DNA of 64,000 bases, taken from positions 10,726,001-10,790,000 of the forward strand of contig NC_003279.8 of assembly GCF_000002985.6 (NCBI RefSeq), written 5' to 3'. A program made the translations under genes and the position numbers. This document shows positions 23,462-36,600 of the stretch, piece by piece (the stretch's first letter is position 1; the number at the start of each line of letters is the position of its first letter). The notes below the pieces were generated by a model. It searched no databases. It had not been told where the DNA came from and saw only the letters and a program-made list of their open reading frames with translations. The DNA is from Caenorhabditis elegans (taxonomy: Eukaryota; Nematoda; Chromadorea; Rhabditida; Rhabditidae).

Positions 23462-24070
23462 ACCAAAGTGCTTCGAAGTTTTACGAGAAAAATCCAATTT
23501 TTTGGAACTATTGTTAACGACATGTTTAGAAAAAGGTGTTTCTTCAAAAAAAAAGAAGGAAAATTGACAGAATTTCAAGGAAATTTACAAAAAAAAATCG
23601 AATTTTAATTACATTTCTGCTATATTTATGAAAAAAATTCGTAAGAAACTGTTATTTTTCCTCAAAAAAAAAGAAAAAAAAAACCAAAATTAATATTATA
23701 TACTTTTAGAAAAATATTTTTTTTTTCGAAAAAATATAATATATTCTCCAAAGTTTTTCCAGCTCAAAGAAATTTTCGCCTTTCTTTAATTAAAAAATTT
23801 GAATTTGAAACCTTCATATTTTCTGTACTTTTTCGTAAACTCCGGTGTTTGCACAGTGTAGATTTACGAACTCTGATTTTTTTTTCTTGAAATCATTTTT
23901 TTACCAAAATCTTCTCTCACGATTTCCTCTCTTTAAAAAACTCATGTTTTATTCCTAATAGTGAGTTCGTTTGGGGCGAGCTTGCTGCTTTTTCGCTTTA
24001 TATCTTCTTTTTTTCGTTTCCCCTTTTTCTTTTCCGTCTCAAAGTTCATAAAACAGTTTTGCACTTTCTC

Positions 24071-24078
24071 GTAAACAA
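24071..24078 (+). promoter_or_regulatory. FOXO/DAF-16 binding-element match near f-type promoter
   Basis: GTAAACAA is an exact DAF-16 consensus about 560 bases before the f-type start codon. It could mediate autoregulation of daf-16. This is a motif match only. Confidence 0.35.
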
Positions 24079-24631
24079 CTCTCGCATGGGGTCGCTCAGA
24101 AGTTGATCTCTGAAACCTCTGTCGCCGGCCGCCAACCAACGAGAAAAAAAAGCATTCCCAATGTCCTCTTTTCTATTTTTTTTTTCTTCATATTATTTCT
24201 CAAGGAAAGACATATCGGTTTACTTTTCCATCATTTGACGAGAACATGTGATGGAAAAAATGGTGGAAAAGTGGGCAAAAATGGATTGTGATAAGAAACT
24301 TTTTTTTTGCAAAAAAATCTTCCTCTATACACATTTTATGTCAAAATAAGCTTCTTCTCTCTCTCTTTTTATCAGTTCGAGACGTCGGAAATGTTCATTT
24401 TTAGTTAAGATTTCAAAATTATCCAAAATAAAAACGTTTCATTTGAAATTAATTTCCTCATTGTAACTTCTATTCAATTTCTATCTGTATTTTAATGATG
24501 CAACTCGAGGTTTTTAACATTTTTTGCTTATAATTATGATTCTAAATTGAAAATCAAACTAAAATTTGCAGCAAAAGTCTTCATTACATTGCTCGAAGTG
24601 CCGAAATTTTCTGCAAAAATTCTCACAGGAC

Positions 24632-27600
24632 ATGCAAGCGTGGAACTGTCGTGAGGTATGGCGCCGCATACGCAAACACCTTGCACACACATCGAGAACT
24701 ACCGTATACTCGCAGTTTAAATTTCAAATTTTCGAAATTTTTTTCCAATCATTTTTCCCTATTTTTCTTCATTTCGCTGCTAAAAATAGTTGTTTTGAAC
24801 CCGATTTTGTGCGAAATCGTGGAAGTTTACACAGCTTTTACAGTTGAAAATCAAAAAAGCGCGCTTTTTTCGTCTAATTTGCCCAGTTTTCAGCTCGATT
24901 CGCCGCTACCATCTGACATCACACTGCACAATCTCGAACCGGCAAGGCCTGATTCCGGAATGAGTTTTTCCACTGATTTTGACGGTAAATTCGTGATTTA
25001 AAGTTGTAAATTCCAATTTTATTTGTTTTTTTTTCAGATGATTTCTTCAATCTCGACCTCCATCAACAAGAGCGTTCGGCTTCTTTTGGCGGAGTAACCC
25101 AGTATTCTCAACAATTTCTTCGCGAAAAATGCTCGTTCTCTCCGTATTTCCACACATCTTTAGAGACTGTTGACAGCGGAAGAACTAGGTACGCCAAATT
25201 TAAGATTTTTAGGTGGTTTGTGAAGGTTCATAAAAGTCGAATTGCACTAAAAGCATTGTTTCGTGGAAAAAGGACAAACGCTATAAAAGTTGATGATTTT
25301 TGCCCTTTTTATCAATTTTTGAAAGAGTTTTGGCTTGTGAACAAGCCTCGGTTTTAAAATTTCAAAATTTCAAAATTTTAAATGTTTAAATTAAAAAAGA
25401 ACAAAAAAATATATAGAAATATATATATATATGCCGAATGGCCTTGAATTTTTCTCAATTTTAGGTCTCAGCTGACCTTTTACTGTTTCTGATTTTTCAA
25501 TTCTTGTGGTCGTGTCGCGTCATCTTTTATCTGTCACATTCGCTCTGATTTTTGATCATCGAAATTTCTTTTTTTCGTTACTCTTCCAATTTCTCCATTT
25601 TATTTCCGATCGGTTGGCACAATCAAAAGTGATTTCTCTCATTGTTGCTGACCTCGAGATTTGTTTAAGGGAAAACCCTTTGATGTCATCACTGTTTTAG
25701 TTGTTTTTTGTTTCTAATCATTTAACACTTTTTCGTCTTTTATAGGCCAACAAGCCTATTGTCAGCTGTTGGTCCACTAAGCACACGGGAAATTCACGTG
25801 CATGTGAGGAGGAGAGGCAAATAGAATTTAAAGGGGTTTCCCCGATCTTTTGACTCTTTTCTCTCTTTTTTTTTCTCGCGGAGTTGCAGTTTGCAAACAA
25901 CTGGTGATTAGGTTTTCTATTTTCTCTTTTCTCTTTTGATTGCTTGGAAATTAGATTTGATGCAAACTTTAATATCATGAGTTTCTGATTCAACTTTTTT
26001 AAAGACAGAAATCGTATTTTCGTTCTAAAAATAATTTCTCTCTACAGTAACCCCATTTCTTTTAAAAACCGTCGTCGCCCGTCTCAACAATTACTCACCA
26101 TTGTGTGCAACATTGTATACGGTGTGACGTTCAGAGGTCGAAAACTGTCACGCGTTTGCTCCCTCACTGTATTGCCAGACAGAGTCTCTCTGTCTCTCTC
26201 TCTCTGTTCTGTCACATCAGCTGTTCTTCTCTCTACGGGAAGGAAGCACAAAATGGCAAACATTTGAAAGAAAGGGAGAGAGCAAGTGGTATTTGAGAAC
26301 GGAAAAGTGCACTTTTTGCACACTGTTGTAGCGGGGTTTTTGATTAGAACAGACGATAGGTCGAAAATCAGAGAACAGAAACGAAGTACCTATTATGGTT
26401 CCATTTTAGAAAATTCAAATTTTCGAAATAAGGAGGTTTTTGGCAGAACTGGTAATTCCTGTATGATTTCAAATTTTTTGAATCAAAAATTAAAACAGAA
26501 ATGTAGGAAAATCATATACCTTTATTAAAAAAGCTTGAAAAGTTTCAGGCAACGCCTGAAAGTCGCTTTTTTTATATTTGGAATTTTTAACTAACTCTAC
26601 ATCTTAAAATTAAGTGTTGATTCTAAATATGGGAATATCATATCGAAAATATTTTTTTTGGCGATCTTGTGCCCCCAAGCCAATTTTTTTTGAATTAAGA
26701 GTCTCTACAATATCGACCATTTTCACACAGTACGGTACTTTAATTTAATTGTCATTCCACTCAGCCTTCCTACTATACACGTCCCATTGGATTTCAGTGT
26801 CTCGTTGTCTGGATAGACTCGCGTCGAAAAAAAAGGAAAAAAAGTAGTGTGTTCTACTCACGGTCTGTCTGTGATTTTTTTTGCTGCCTCCTCTCTCTGG
26901 TGAAAGTGAAAGTGTTTGTTTTGGCCTTTAGTCCTTCTTCCTTCCTACGCTCTGATTTTCAGTGAAATTTGATCGAGACCTCACTTTTTTTTAGTCGACC
27001 TGAAAATCTGGTGGCCAAAAATATCAGTTAGATCTAGCTTATCGGAATTACCATTGAGTTATTTGTTCTTTGTACTCTCACGAAATCTTTCCCACTCCAT
27101 TGCGCTATATAATCAAGCTCCTTTTGACTGTCAACATACTGACAGTCTTTGATCATTTCATCATACATTGCCAGGCGTCTTTATCAATTGCCTGCTGCAA
27201 AAGATAAAAGTCAGTCAGACGCGTTGACACCGATTTTTCTTTCTCATGTAAAAAATCAAAAAAGAACAAAAACGGCAAGTGACGTTGTATATTCTGTTTT
27301 GAAAATAAATTATTAAAAAAACAGTTTCAAAGGTCAGAGTTCTAGGCGTAAACTAGATGATGTGATAATCTGAAATTACTGTAAAAAGCCCCTCCCACGA
27401 AAAATCTTTAGGTTTCTGCTAACTAATAACGCACTTGAACTAGACTCTCTCTTGGTTTTGCACTTTTGTTATTGCCCTCTCTCTGTTTCTCCCCGCACAC
27501 TCCCGTTTCTTGTTACTCCGATGAAACTCTTGTTATACATTGCTCTTATAGTTTTTGGTCCTTTTTTTTTGGAATTCAAATATTGTTGAAACCAACAACA

Positions 27601-30600
27601 ACGAAAAAATTCCCCGCAATCATTGTTGACTTTTTAACCCATCACTTTACACACAAATGGTATTGGCATGTGTCTGTCTGAAAAACAACCCAATAAAAGT
27701 GAAAACGGGGAACATGAAGTTCGCTTTTTTCGGAATTTTGGAACGCTTTTTTTTTCAAAAAAAAAATTTCTTTTGTCGGAAAGTCTTCCAATGACGTTAT
27801 TCATATAATGAATTCATCACAAAAAGGGAAATCCTAACCAAATTTTTTCGCGATTCAGTGCAAAATATTGCAGCAACTTGTCCAACATCGCTACTCTCGC
27901 AACATTTTTCCCCTGTCGTCGTCGCCATCGTTATCTCTTTCCCTTTTTTGTCTCTGCAAATGAAAACCGGTTTCCCCCGTGTTCGATTCGCGATGTCTCC
28001 TCTCGATTTTTGTGAAGAGAATCGAAAAACGAGACCAAATGGGAATACCGATGTACTTTTTTCCTCCCTGGAGGTTTTTTTGCCGAGTGTCTAGATGTCT
28101 ACGTGCCTCGAGAATATAAGAAGGAATAGTTTTATCAGTCTTCTTCAAGTTTCTAGTCTCGAATTTTCCATCTAGCCATCTGAGATAAGAAGAAAATTAT
28201 ATGAAAATGTATCCTAGAATACTGTAATCTTCTTTATCAGTTGTTTCAACAATATCCTTCTTACTGCTCACTGAGCCCTAAACCTCTTGGATCCCACACA
28301 CACAGATCTATCAATGCTATCGGTTCCGATCTGTGCTCAACTATTTCTCCGATTGCCTTCGTCTCTCAACGATCACCTTATTTTCTAACACTGATGAAAT
28401 GAGCATGTGATTCGTCTTTTTTTTGCTCAAATCATTCAACAGATTTGATGATGGGCACATCGGATAAAGATTAACAAAATGTTTATCACCTTAGTGTTCG
28501 CTTCTTTGAGGATTCTGTAAATTGGATTATCTGAAACTCATCGAGCTTAAAAAGTTGATAGTTCACGGAACCACGTGACTCCCACGTTCTTCTGATGTTA
28601 TAAGCTTTCTCCGTAATCTTCCATTCACTCCTTCCAGCTTTTCCCCACTGATTAATGTCAACGTGAAATCTATGATGACGTTAATGATGAGAGGATGAAA
28701 GGATTAAGATCATCTACTTCATGTTGCTCATGCTTCTTCCTTCCTTCTGATGAGTATGATCACATCGAGTTTTCAATATATTTTCATTCTATGAGAAATC
28801 CATTCCACACCATCATGTTCTATGAAACATGTAGCTTTTCGTTGTTCGTCAGTCAACGCACTTTCTTCTATTTTTATTCGAGCTTCTTGAAAGTTTAAAA
28901 AGCTCAGACCCCAGAGCCCATCTTTTGGTATACTCTAGGAAACCAAGTGAACACTTTGAGACGCCGTTAACGCTTGACGCCCTTGCTTTTCTAGAGGTCC
29001 CATGTCACATGAGCAGCTGAAATGTCTGTTCCTCTTCACTCTTTCTCACATCTCGAATTTTCGATTCTGGAGATTCCGAGACGGATAGAGCTGGAAAAAA
29101 AGAGTGAGCTGATTGGAATTCCAGACGATGTGAGTCATGAGTCACACACACTATCCATTCCATCTGAAAATGGTGGAAGTATTGCATTTCAAATGCCATG
29201 GTTCTGTTGCTCTTCGCTTTTTTGTTTTTCATGTGAATGGTTCCATCATCTAGATTATGTACACAAAAAAGGTCACCTACGAAAAAAAAAGAAAGTTCAT
29301 TTGATTTTCCTCGAATCTTTGGTGAATTTCATTTCCTGGAATAGTCTGGTGTCTCCCACTATTCTCTACATTTGTTCCTCATTCTCGTCGTTTTTCTTGT
29401 CTTTTGTGGCGAATTGGAAACAGAGAAACTGAAATTGAGTAAACGAATAGAGTTGTTTTGACGATTGTGTGTGTGTGTGCAGACTTCAGAAGCCAGAGGT
29501 GTCGGATTACCATCAACTAACTGAAACGAAGAAGGACCGCTCACACGAATAGAAACCAAATGATTGGGTTCATTTGTTTTTGAGCCTTTCAATTATTGTG
29601 GTGTTCGGTGTTAGATAAGTTTACGGCTTCGAAATTTGAGCATCTGTTACCAGAACTTTCAAGTACCGTACTCGTAAAACTAAAACTGCAATACCTCCCC
29701 TCGTAAAACAATATTTAATGGGTCACCTGCTGATAATCGAAAGATCTTCTCTCTTCCCGCTTCCCTTTCTACTACTCGACGATCTGGCATAAATCTTTAT
29801 GGTAACTGCAAACTTTTTGCCGCCGCCGCCACCCACATTGCCTGTCGGAACGAATAGAAAAGATCTGATTCTTAACTTCGATTCGTTCGCACCCCTCCGT
29901 GGACGACGCAATACTTGAAAAGGACGATGGAAAAGAAGGAATGAATGAGGAGAGAGATAGAGAGATGGAACTTGTTTTTACTGGTAGCAGTGTCCATCAA
30001 ATGACATTGCAGTAAAGTTCTTCACTTTTTTCCCAACAATTTTTCTTACCTTTTAGATAGTCTTGTCTGTCTTTGAGGTCATTCAGCGGCGGCGGTTCTA
30101 GACTTGAGATCCTAATGGAAACGGAATTTAAAGTATCCGATTACTGTATCTCTACAGCCCTCATACGTTCCTCCGTTATTTCATTGAAACTTTTGAGCCG
30201 CATTTGCAGCTCATTTTGAGATAATCCTTTGCATGATCTCTAAAACACTAGGCGATGCCTTAAAACTCGAAGATCCAAAAGAGATCATTGAGCATCTCCG
30301 GAACAAGTTGTTCATCATGGATGGTCACTGGAATCAGATGATCTTCCTCTGCTTCATCAACTCAAGAATCTCCATACGAGGGGCTAATCACAGTAAGTAA
30401 AGTGAGAAAAAAAAAGAGCAACACTCTTCACTCATTTCCTCACTTCTTATTCTTGCCACTGCTGCTTATTCTTCTTCATTTTCTTTTTTCTAGTGCTCTT
30501 CTTTAAGTTAACGAAGCAGCGTAGAGTGATGAAGACGTCGTGTCCCAGTAATCTGGGAAAGTGAGGGCGTTTGGAAGAGAGCCGACGACGGAAGAGTAGG

Positions 30601-33600
30601 AGGCAGAATGAGGATGAAGAAGACGTTGGAGCAAAAGAGGAAGAGGAGTGTAATTAGTTATGAGACTAGTCTTTTAGGGAAACGAGAAGAATTTGAATTC
30701 AACTTGAGCATCTCTTTTTCTTGGAAAGCTTGTGTTTCTTGTTGATTCAGATGCACTTTTACCCTTATATTTCCTAGAGGCATTTGAATTTTCAAGAGTT
30801 TGGCACGCTCATGGGAGGTGGAGATGTCATGCAATACCACCTGTATTTTGAGATTTCTCAGAAACAATTTCACCTGGAAAAAACCTTTTTTCATCAAATC
30901 TAATAATGAAACTGACCGTGAGATCGAATGATTTTTGGAAAGGAAATTCAGAATTCTGTCCTTCTCATCCATTCATTCATCCTAAATTTTCATCTTCTAC
31001 ATTGCCGACGCCGCGCCCCATGTCTCGTGTGCCTCTCCTTTCCATTTTCCAACCATTTCTCTCACGCTGCGACTCCAATTTCTCTATACTATTCGACAGT
31101 TCTCTGCCCATTCCATGCCGCCGCCGCCGCTCCTCTAACTACTCCATCGTTTTCTCCGTGTTGCATTTGCCACGCCAATGGCCTAACGGCCGCCCGGCGC
31201 CCCGTCTCCCTCTCTCTATCCCTTGTCGCCGCGGTTCTCTTTTTTTTCTCTTCTTGTGTCAGTCAGTCGAACACTTCTTCGTTTTTTCCCCCATTCTACT
31301 CGCGATTTTTACCGCACAATGTCAGTGTGACCATAGCGCGGCGCGCGACCCCCGCCACCGCAGTTTGATCTCACTCTTCTCCCCACAGGACGACGAAAAA
31401 ATTTGGAGAAATTCCATATAGCACAGTGATTTTTAGGTTTTGGATCTTCGCTTTTTCTTCTTTTTTCCTACATTTCTCGTGCACGTACCATTTAATGCAA
31501 TCCTATTAGCGTAAATCTCATTTTCTGCTCAAAGCGCATTAGTTCAATATCAGGGCTTATATCTCCTCGACTTTTTCCTCCAAATCCTCTGAAATGTTCT
31601 GAAAAATCTTCTCATGCAACAAATCCCCCACCCTCTACTTGGCTAATCCTTAGTTGAGTCAATATTATATGAGCTATCAGATTATGAATCCATTTTGATC
31701 TAAATTTATCAATTTGGTAGAACTTTGTTAGAAAAATTTGTGGTTTGAAAATCTTCAAAACCTCGATTGAAATTGGAAATGCTCGGGTTTCTTCTTGTCA
31801 TCCCTTTTTACCTCTGCGTATGTCGGTCGTTTTCTCCCATTTTGAGTTTACGGCATCCAAGGTTACTGTAGGATATAGATTTTATGCTCTAAATTAATGC
31901 GAAGAACATTTTACTGAAACAGTCACTTTTTTGGCATTTCCCTGAAAATCTGGAAATAATCTTCATCAGTTGATAATCAATGACCAGGGCTCACTAATCA
32001 AAGTGTGCACATAATTCGAAGCGAAGCGAAGTGACCACTTCGAACTCTCTAAACGCTGCTTCTTCCTCTATTCTTCGCCTTATTCTACATCTTTTTCGTC
32101 TTGTCCTGCGCTCTTATCATTCTTATCAAAAAAACGAATGTCTATGTCGCTTCACTTGTCGCCTTAATGATCATACTCTCACTCAATTCCCTCCTTCCAT
32201 TTTTTTTTTCGATGACAGTTTCTCTGCCTTTTCTCTGATTTCTCTCTATTGGGGATTTTCTGATCGTTTACAATCAAAAGTGCAATGTCACGCGAATGTC
32301 ATTCGATTTTCACTTATTTCGAATTAACTTTTTGCGATTCCTTAATCATTCAGTGTTTCCCTGTCCACTCACTGTCTTCAGCTGAATTCCTTTCAATTTT
32401 ACTAAAGACATCGTGTTCTAGGGAACTTTTGGATATTTTCATTTATTTTCGGATAACGACAGTAATTTTAAAAGTGCACATTTCTTAAAATCGTGATCTC
32501 CTTTCACTTTTGCTAAATTATGTCTTTTCTCCATCACTTTTTCTGTGCTCTTATCATTTATTTTACAACCAACTAGAAGACGAGTTTTTATCAGCAGTAA
32601 AATGTGAAGAGAATCGCCGCAGAGTATCGAATGAAATTCGAATAGCGATCAACCTTCTTCGATTGGTTTCATTTTTTATCTTCATCAAAAGAACACTACT
32701 CTTTTTTTTTCATCGTTCTTGTCCTTGGCTTCCATCATTCAGTCTATCATCTGATTACCTCCAAATCAATCGATCTAATTTCTGATCTTTCCCGCAAGTT
32801 CTGTTTCCAAGGAATGTTGAAAAGGACCAAAAGTTATTTCTCAATCAGTCCATTACGTTGTTCGACGAGGACAAGCAGAATAAGGTAACCTGTACTTGTG
32901 CTGAAAAATTGATGAAGTTCACGTACATTGATCTATGATTGATCCATTGCTGAAAATGTTTCAGATTTGGCACAAAGACAGTTAACCCTATTTAATTTTC
33001 TGTGAAAATGAACACGCATATTTTTGATTTGTTGTTGTTGTTGTGTGCACAAAGACACTTTCAACAACAACAACCTCTCTCTCATTCCTCCATCCGTTCC
33101 TTTCTGTTTTTTCTCTCTTTTTTTGGACGATTGCCCCCCGTATCTCCCTCCCTCCCCCACCACCACTTCCAGACCTTTTTCTTACCCCTTTTAGAGCCGT
33201 TCGAAGAGCTCTGGGAGCTGGGGGAGTGTTGGCGAGTAAACATTCGAGGTCTAGGTCTCGGGAGAGAGGGACACGCTTCTTTTTTTTCAGTAGTCGTCTG
33301 ACGACGACGGAAAAAAGGCAGAAAAAACGAAGAAAAAAGAAAAAGAAGAAGGAACACCGTCTGACTGAGCATGGTGGCTGAGCAATTCCGTCTCTAGTAT
33401 TCTGAAATTCTCTCAATTCTGCCTTCTATCTCATACACGCACGTTCCGTCTATATGTTCGTTTTCAGCTCGCTCGCTCACTGCCGCTTTCAGCTCTTTCA
33501 GAAGCAAGCCCCCATACAAGTTCCCGTCTCTTCTCCTCTCTCTTTTTTGGTTCGTTCTGTCGTTCCTCTTCCTTCTTCCCGTTTTCAGTCATAGAATGCT

Positions 33601-36600
33601 ACTATGTTTTTGCCTTTCTCCGCTCGCCACACTGCCTTCATCGTCATGTGCATTGCTCGACGAGCTCGGCTCACCATCTCTTCTGTCGCTACAGTATTTC
33701 TCGGCATTTTCAGTCAGTCGACATCATCGCATATAGAGCGCGTCTGAAAAATAGTCGGCTCTCTAGAAATCGAATGTATTGACATGAATACAAAGCTTTC
33801 TGACTTTGTTATTTTGTACACTTTCGCTTGTGTTGCAAATGTTCGGATTCAATAAATTCTAGTCCGGTGATGTGAATTTGAATATCAAAAGTTGAAACAT
33901 CATATTCAATTTTTTCAATTTTTTGAATCTCAATACCGTAGTCTTCAAAAGCTCGAAAGTTCAACCAAGCGACAAAAGTGTTCCTCTTGCATCGCTAAGT
34001 TCACTGTACTTTTAATTCGAGTTATTCACGTCCAAAATTTGAGTTTTAGTCATTCGTAAGTTCTGATTACCAATTTATGGGCGGAGCATGCACATGATCT
34101 TACAAACCGCGAATTCTCTATAATTCTCTATAAATTGGAAGAGTTGACAATCTGTAAGTTTGCACTCGAGTCGATCTTTCTCACATTTTCCAAATATTAT
34201 AATATAATTATGTGGCTGGCTTGCACCTCCGCAAGTACACCTAATTATAGCCTTTGCACACGAAGTACATAGACTGAACTTGTCGCTCGAAAGGATGATT
34301 TCTTTTTTAATTGAGATTCTTCCATTGCAAATTGGAGATAGCTCTCGCAAACTATTTGATGACGTGGCAAAAATGCACCGAACACGATTCATGCCATCTT
34401 TTCCCCATATTATCGGGTCATTCCCTCCGCCAGTCATGTGCTTCTTCTTCTTCTTCATCTTTTTCTCTTCCTTCCTTTACTTTTTCCACCACAATCACCA
34501 TCATCTTATTCTTCTTCTAGTTCGCGAAATTTCGTCGGTCTCCGCTGCCGCTGCCCGATAAAAAATTGCCGATTTCCTCGATATATCGATATTCTTTTTG
34601 ATTCCCAAATTTTCCAATTGTCGAGAAACGACACTATTCCTGTGCTCTTTCTATCCATGAGAACTTGTGAAAAACGTGAAGAATAGGCAGCCGAACAAGT
34701 TGAAAATTTACACTCTCCTCAATTTTCTTATCACTCATTTTCTCTTCTCTTGTTGTTTTGTGTCCGTCTCAAAAACCACCACCATCATGGCCTCAAGCAT
34801 CACGTCGCCGATTAAGATGATCATCTCTCATCAGAAAATTCTTTTGAGGAGAAAAAAACTGCCAAAATAAGAGAAAATTATTGTGTAATCTTGGTTCAAT
34901 GATAGGATGTACTTGGCTTTTTTTATTCAATTAACTGCATAGTAATCCGAAGGTTCTCTCTTTTTCTATAGATTACGGTAGGTTACGGTAAGCTAGTCAC
35001 CGCTCATATCGTACACCCCGTATTCTCGTGGGAAAGTGACCTTTTGGAAATGCAAATCAGTTGATCTTCCGAAATTGCTCACTTAATATAATCTGCGATA
35101 TTTTTGAGAAATAATCCGTTTTTGATTGGAAATTATCATATCCGCTGAAACATTTATCTTCCTTCAATTATCACTTTGAGTCTGACTTTTCCGAGATGAT
35201 AATCCTCTTCAAATAGATTTTTATTCTGATTGGCTTCTCGTGGTGAATGTGTGAACTTTTATTTCTTAAAAAATATCCGAAACTAGAATATTTTCAAAGA
35301 AATAATAATGATCTGGTTGTATGCGTACTAGATCCAGAGTAGCTCTTGTGGCTTTAATCCATTTTTATTCTTTCTCATAGAGTACACCTGCTGTGCTCTC
35401 CTGCGACATTCTGAATACGTAGAAAAGAAGGGAGAAAAGTCGATGACTAATCACATCTCTTTAAATCCTTATTTCTCGTTTCTGGCTCAGCACGAAACTA
35501 GAATTGAGATGAGAAACTCTAGAGCTTATGCATAAGAATTTAGTTTCAGATTATATGTTTCAGCGGCTTTCTGACTTTAAAGTGCAAAGTTATTACATAG
35601 ACGATTTCGAAAAGTTCAGTAGACGGTGACCATCTAGAGTCACATACTTCAATTTTCGTCTATAAATTGTTCCCAAATTTTATAGATAGCTTTATATTTT
35701 CGTATCTTCTAGACATTTCAAAACTTTTAATATCCCCATTTCTCTGAAAAATTTGACGCTCACCTTGAAAAGGTCAATTAAATGGAAATTTTTCATTTTT
35801 CCGTCTGCGTTTCTTTCTCGCGCCTTTGTCTCTCTATCGGCCACCACGACGCAACACACTAATAGTGAAAAATTAGACGAATCAGTTTTTTTTCTTCACT
35901 CGCCTTCATCATCTATCCCCACACACTGTCTAGAGTGTCTTTTGAAGAAGACGACGACAAGACAGGCGGTATCCAATTTTATTCGCATTTTTCTTCGGCT
36001 ATTTCTCACTGTCTACCTCTCCTCCTGTGTGCCTTCCTTTTTTGATTCCAATCTCAAAGATTTTCCCACATTCGTGTGGGTTTTCTAGTCGGACTGACGT
36101 AGATTGGCTGAAAAACTTCTACATTCTACAGTAAGAAAAGCTTTTTCAGTAACCACTTGCTCCGTTTAGACCCCATTTATCACCTTATCTCTATCACTCG
36201 TTCTTCTACCAACCTTCCCCCATCATCACCTCAGATTGCCCCCATCATCTTATCTTCTTAACACCATCTTCATTTTTGTCTCAATTTTTTCCTCCAATCG
36301 CAACTTGTTCTCTTCTATGCCTCCACCGCATGTGTGTGTGTGAGCTCTGTTGCAAAATGTCCCCCGTTTCCACGACAAATGGCTTTTCCTCCTAGAATCT
36401 GCTCTCGAAAGCATTTTTCTTTATCTTCTTTTTTTATTCCTCAGCCGGGCGCTCCAGCATGCTCCCGTCACTTGCTCCTGGGCTCATGATCCCGTTTTTT
36501 CTTTCCTTCTCGTTCACCTTTTCTACCTCCAATTAATATTTTCCTTCTCTAATTCACTTTTTATCATCTGCAGAGAAAAAAATATCTGATGATGTAGACT

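Larger units (their letters stand above)
18350..24631 (+). promoter_or_regulatory. Intergenic region upstream of daf-16 f-type start
   Basis: About 6.3 kb with no gene I can support separates the GT11 gene (minus) from the first daf-16 exon. It holds two foldback elements of family 2 (listed separately). It also has long A/T tracts, two exact FOXO sites (20471-20478 and 24071-24078), and a GC-rich patch at 22540-22680 containing GGCGGGAA and TTGGCGCC words resembling E2F sites. Regulation by these sites is inference. Confidence 0.4.

Noticed and set aside
30906-31421. Overlapping plus-strand frames of 146 and 171 codons in the GC/CT-rich island
   Set aside because: Two frames are open at once because CT-rich DNA lacks stops on this strand. 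The products are low-complexity Ser/Pro/Phe/Arg sequence with no splice context.
32933-33416. Frames on both strands (up to 142 codons) near 33 kb
   Set aside because: Both strands are open simultaneously over CT/GA tracts and the products are Lys/Arg- or Ser/Phe-rich with no domain. This is composition, not coding.
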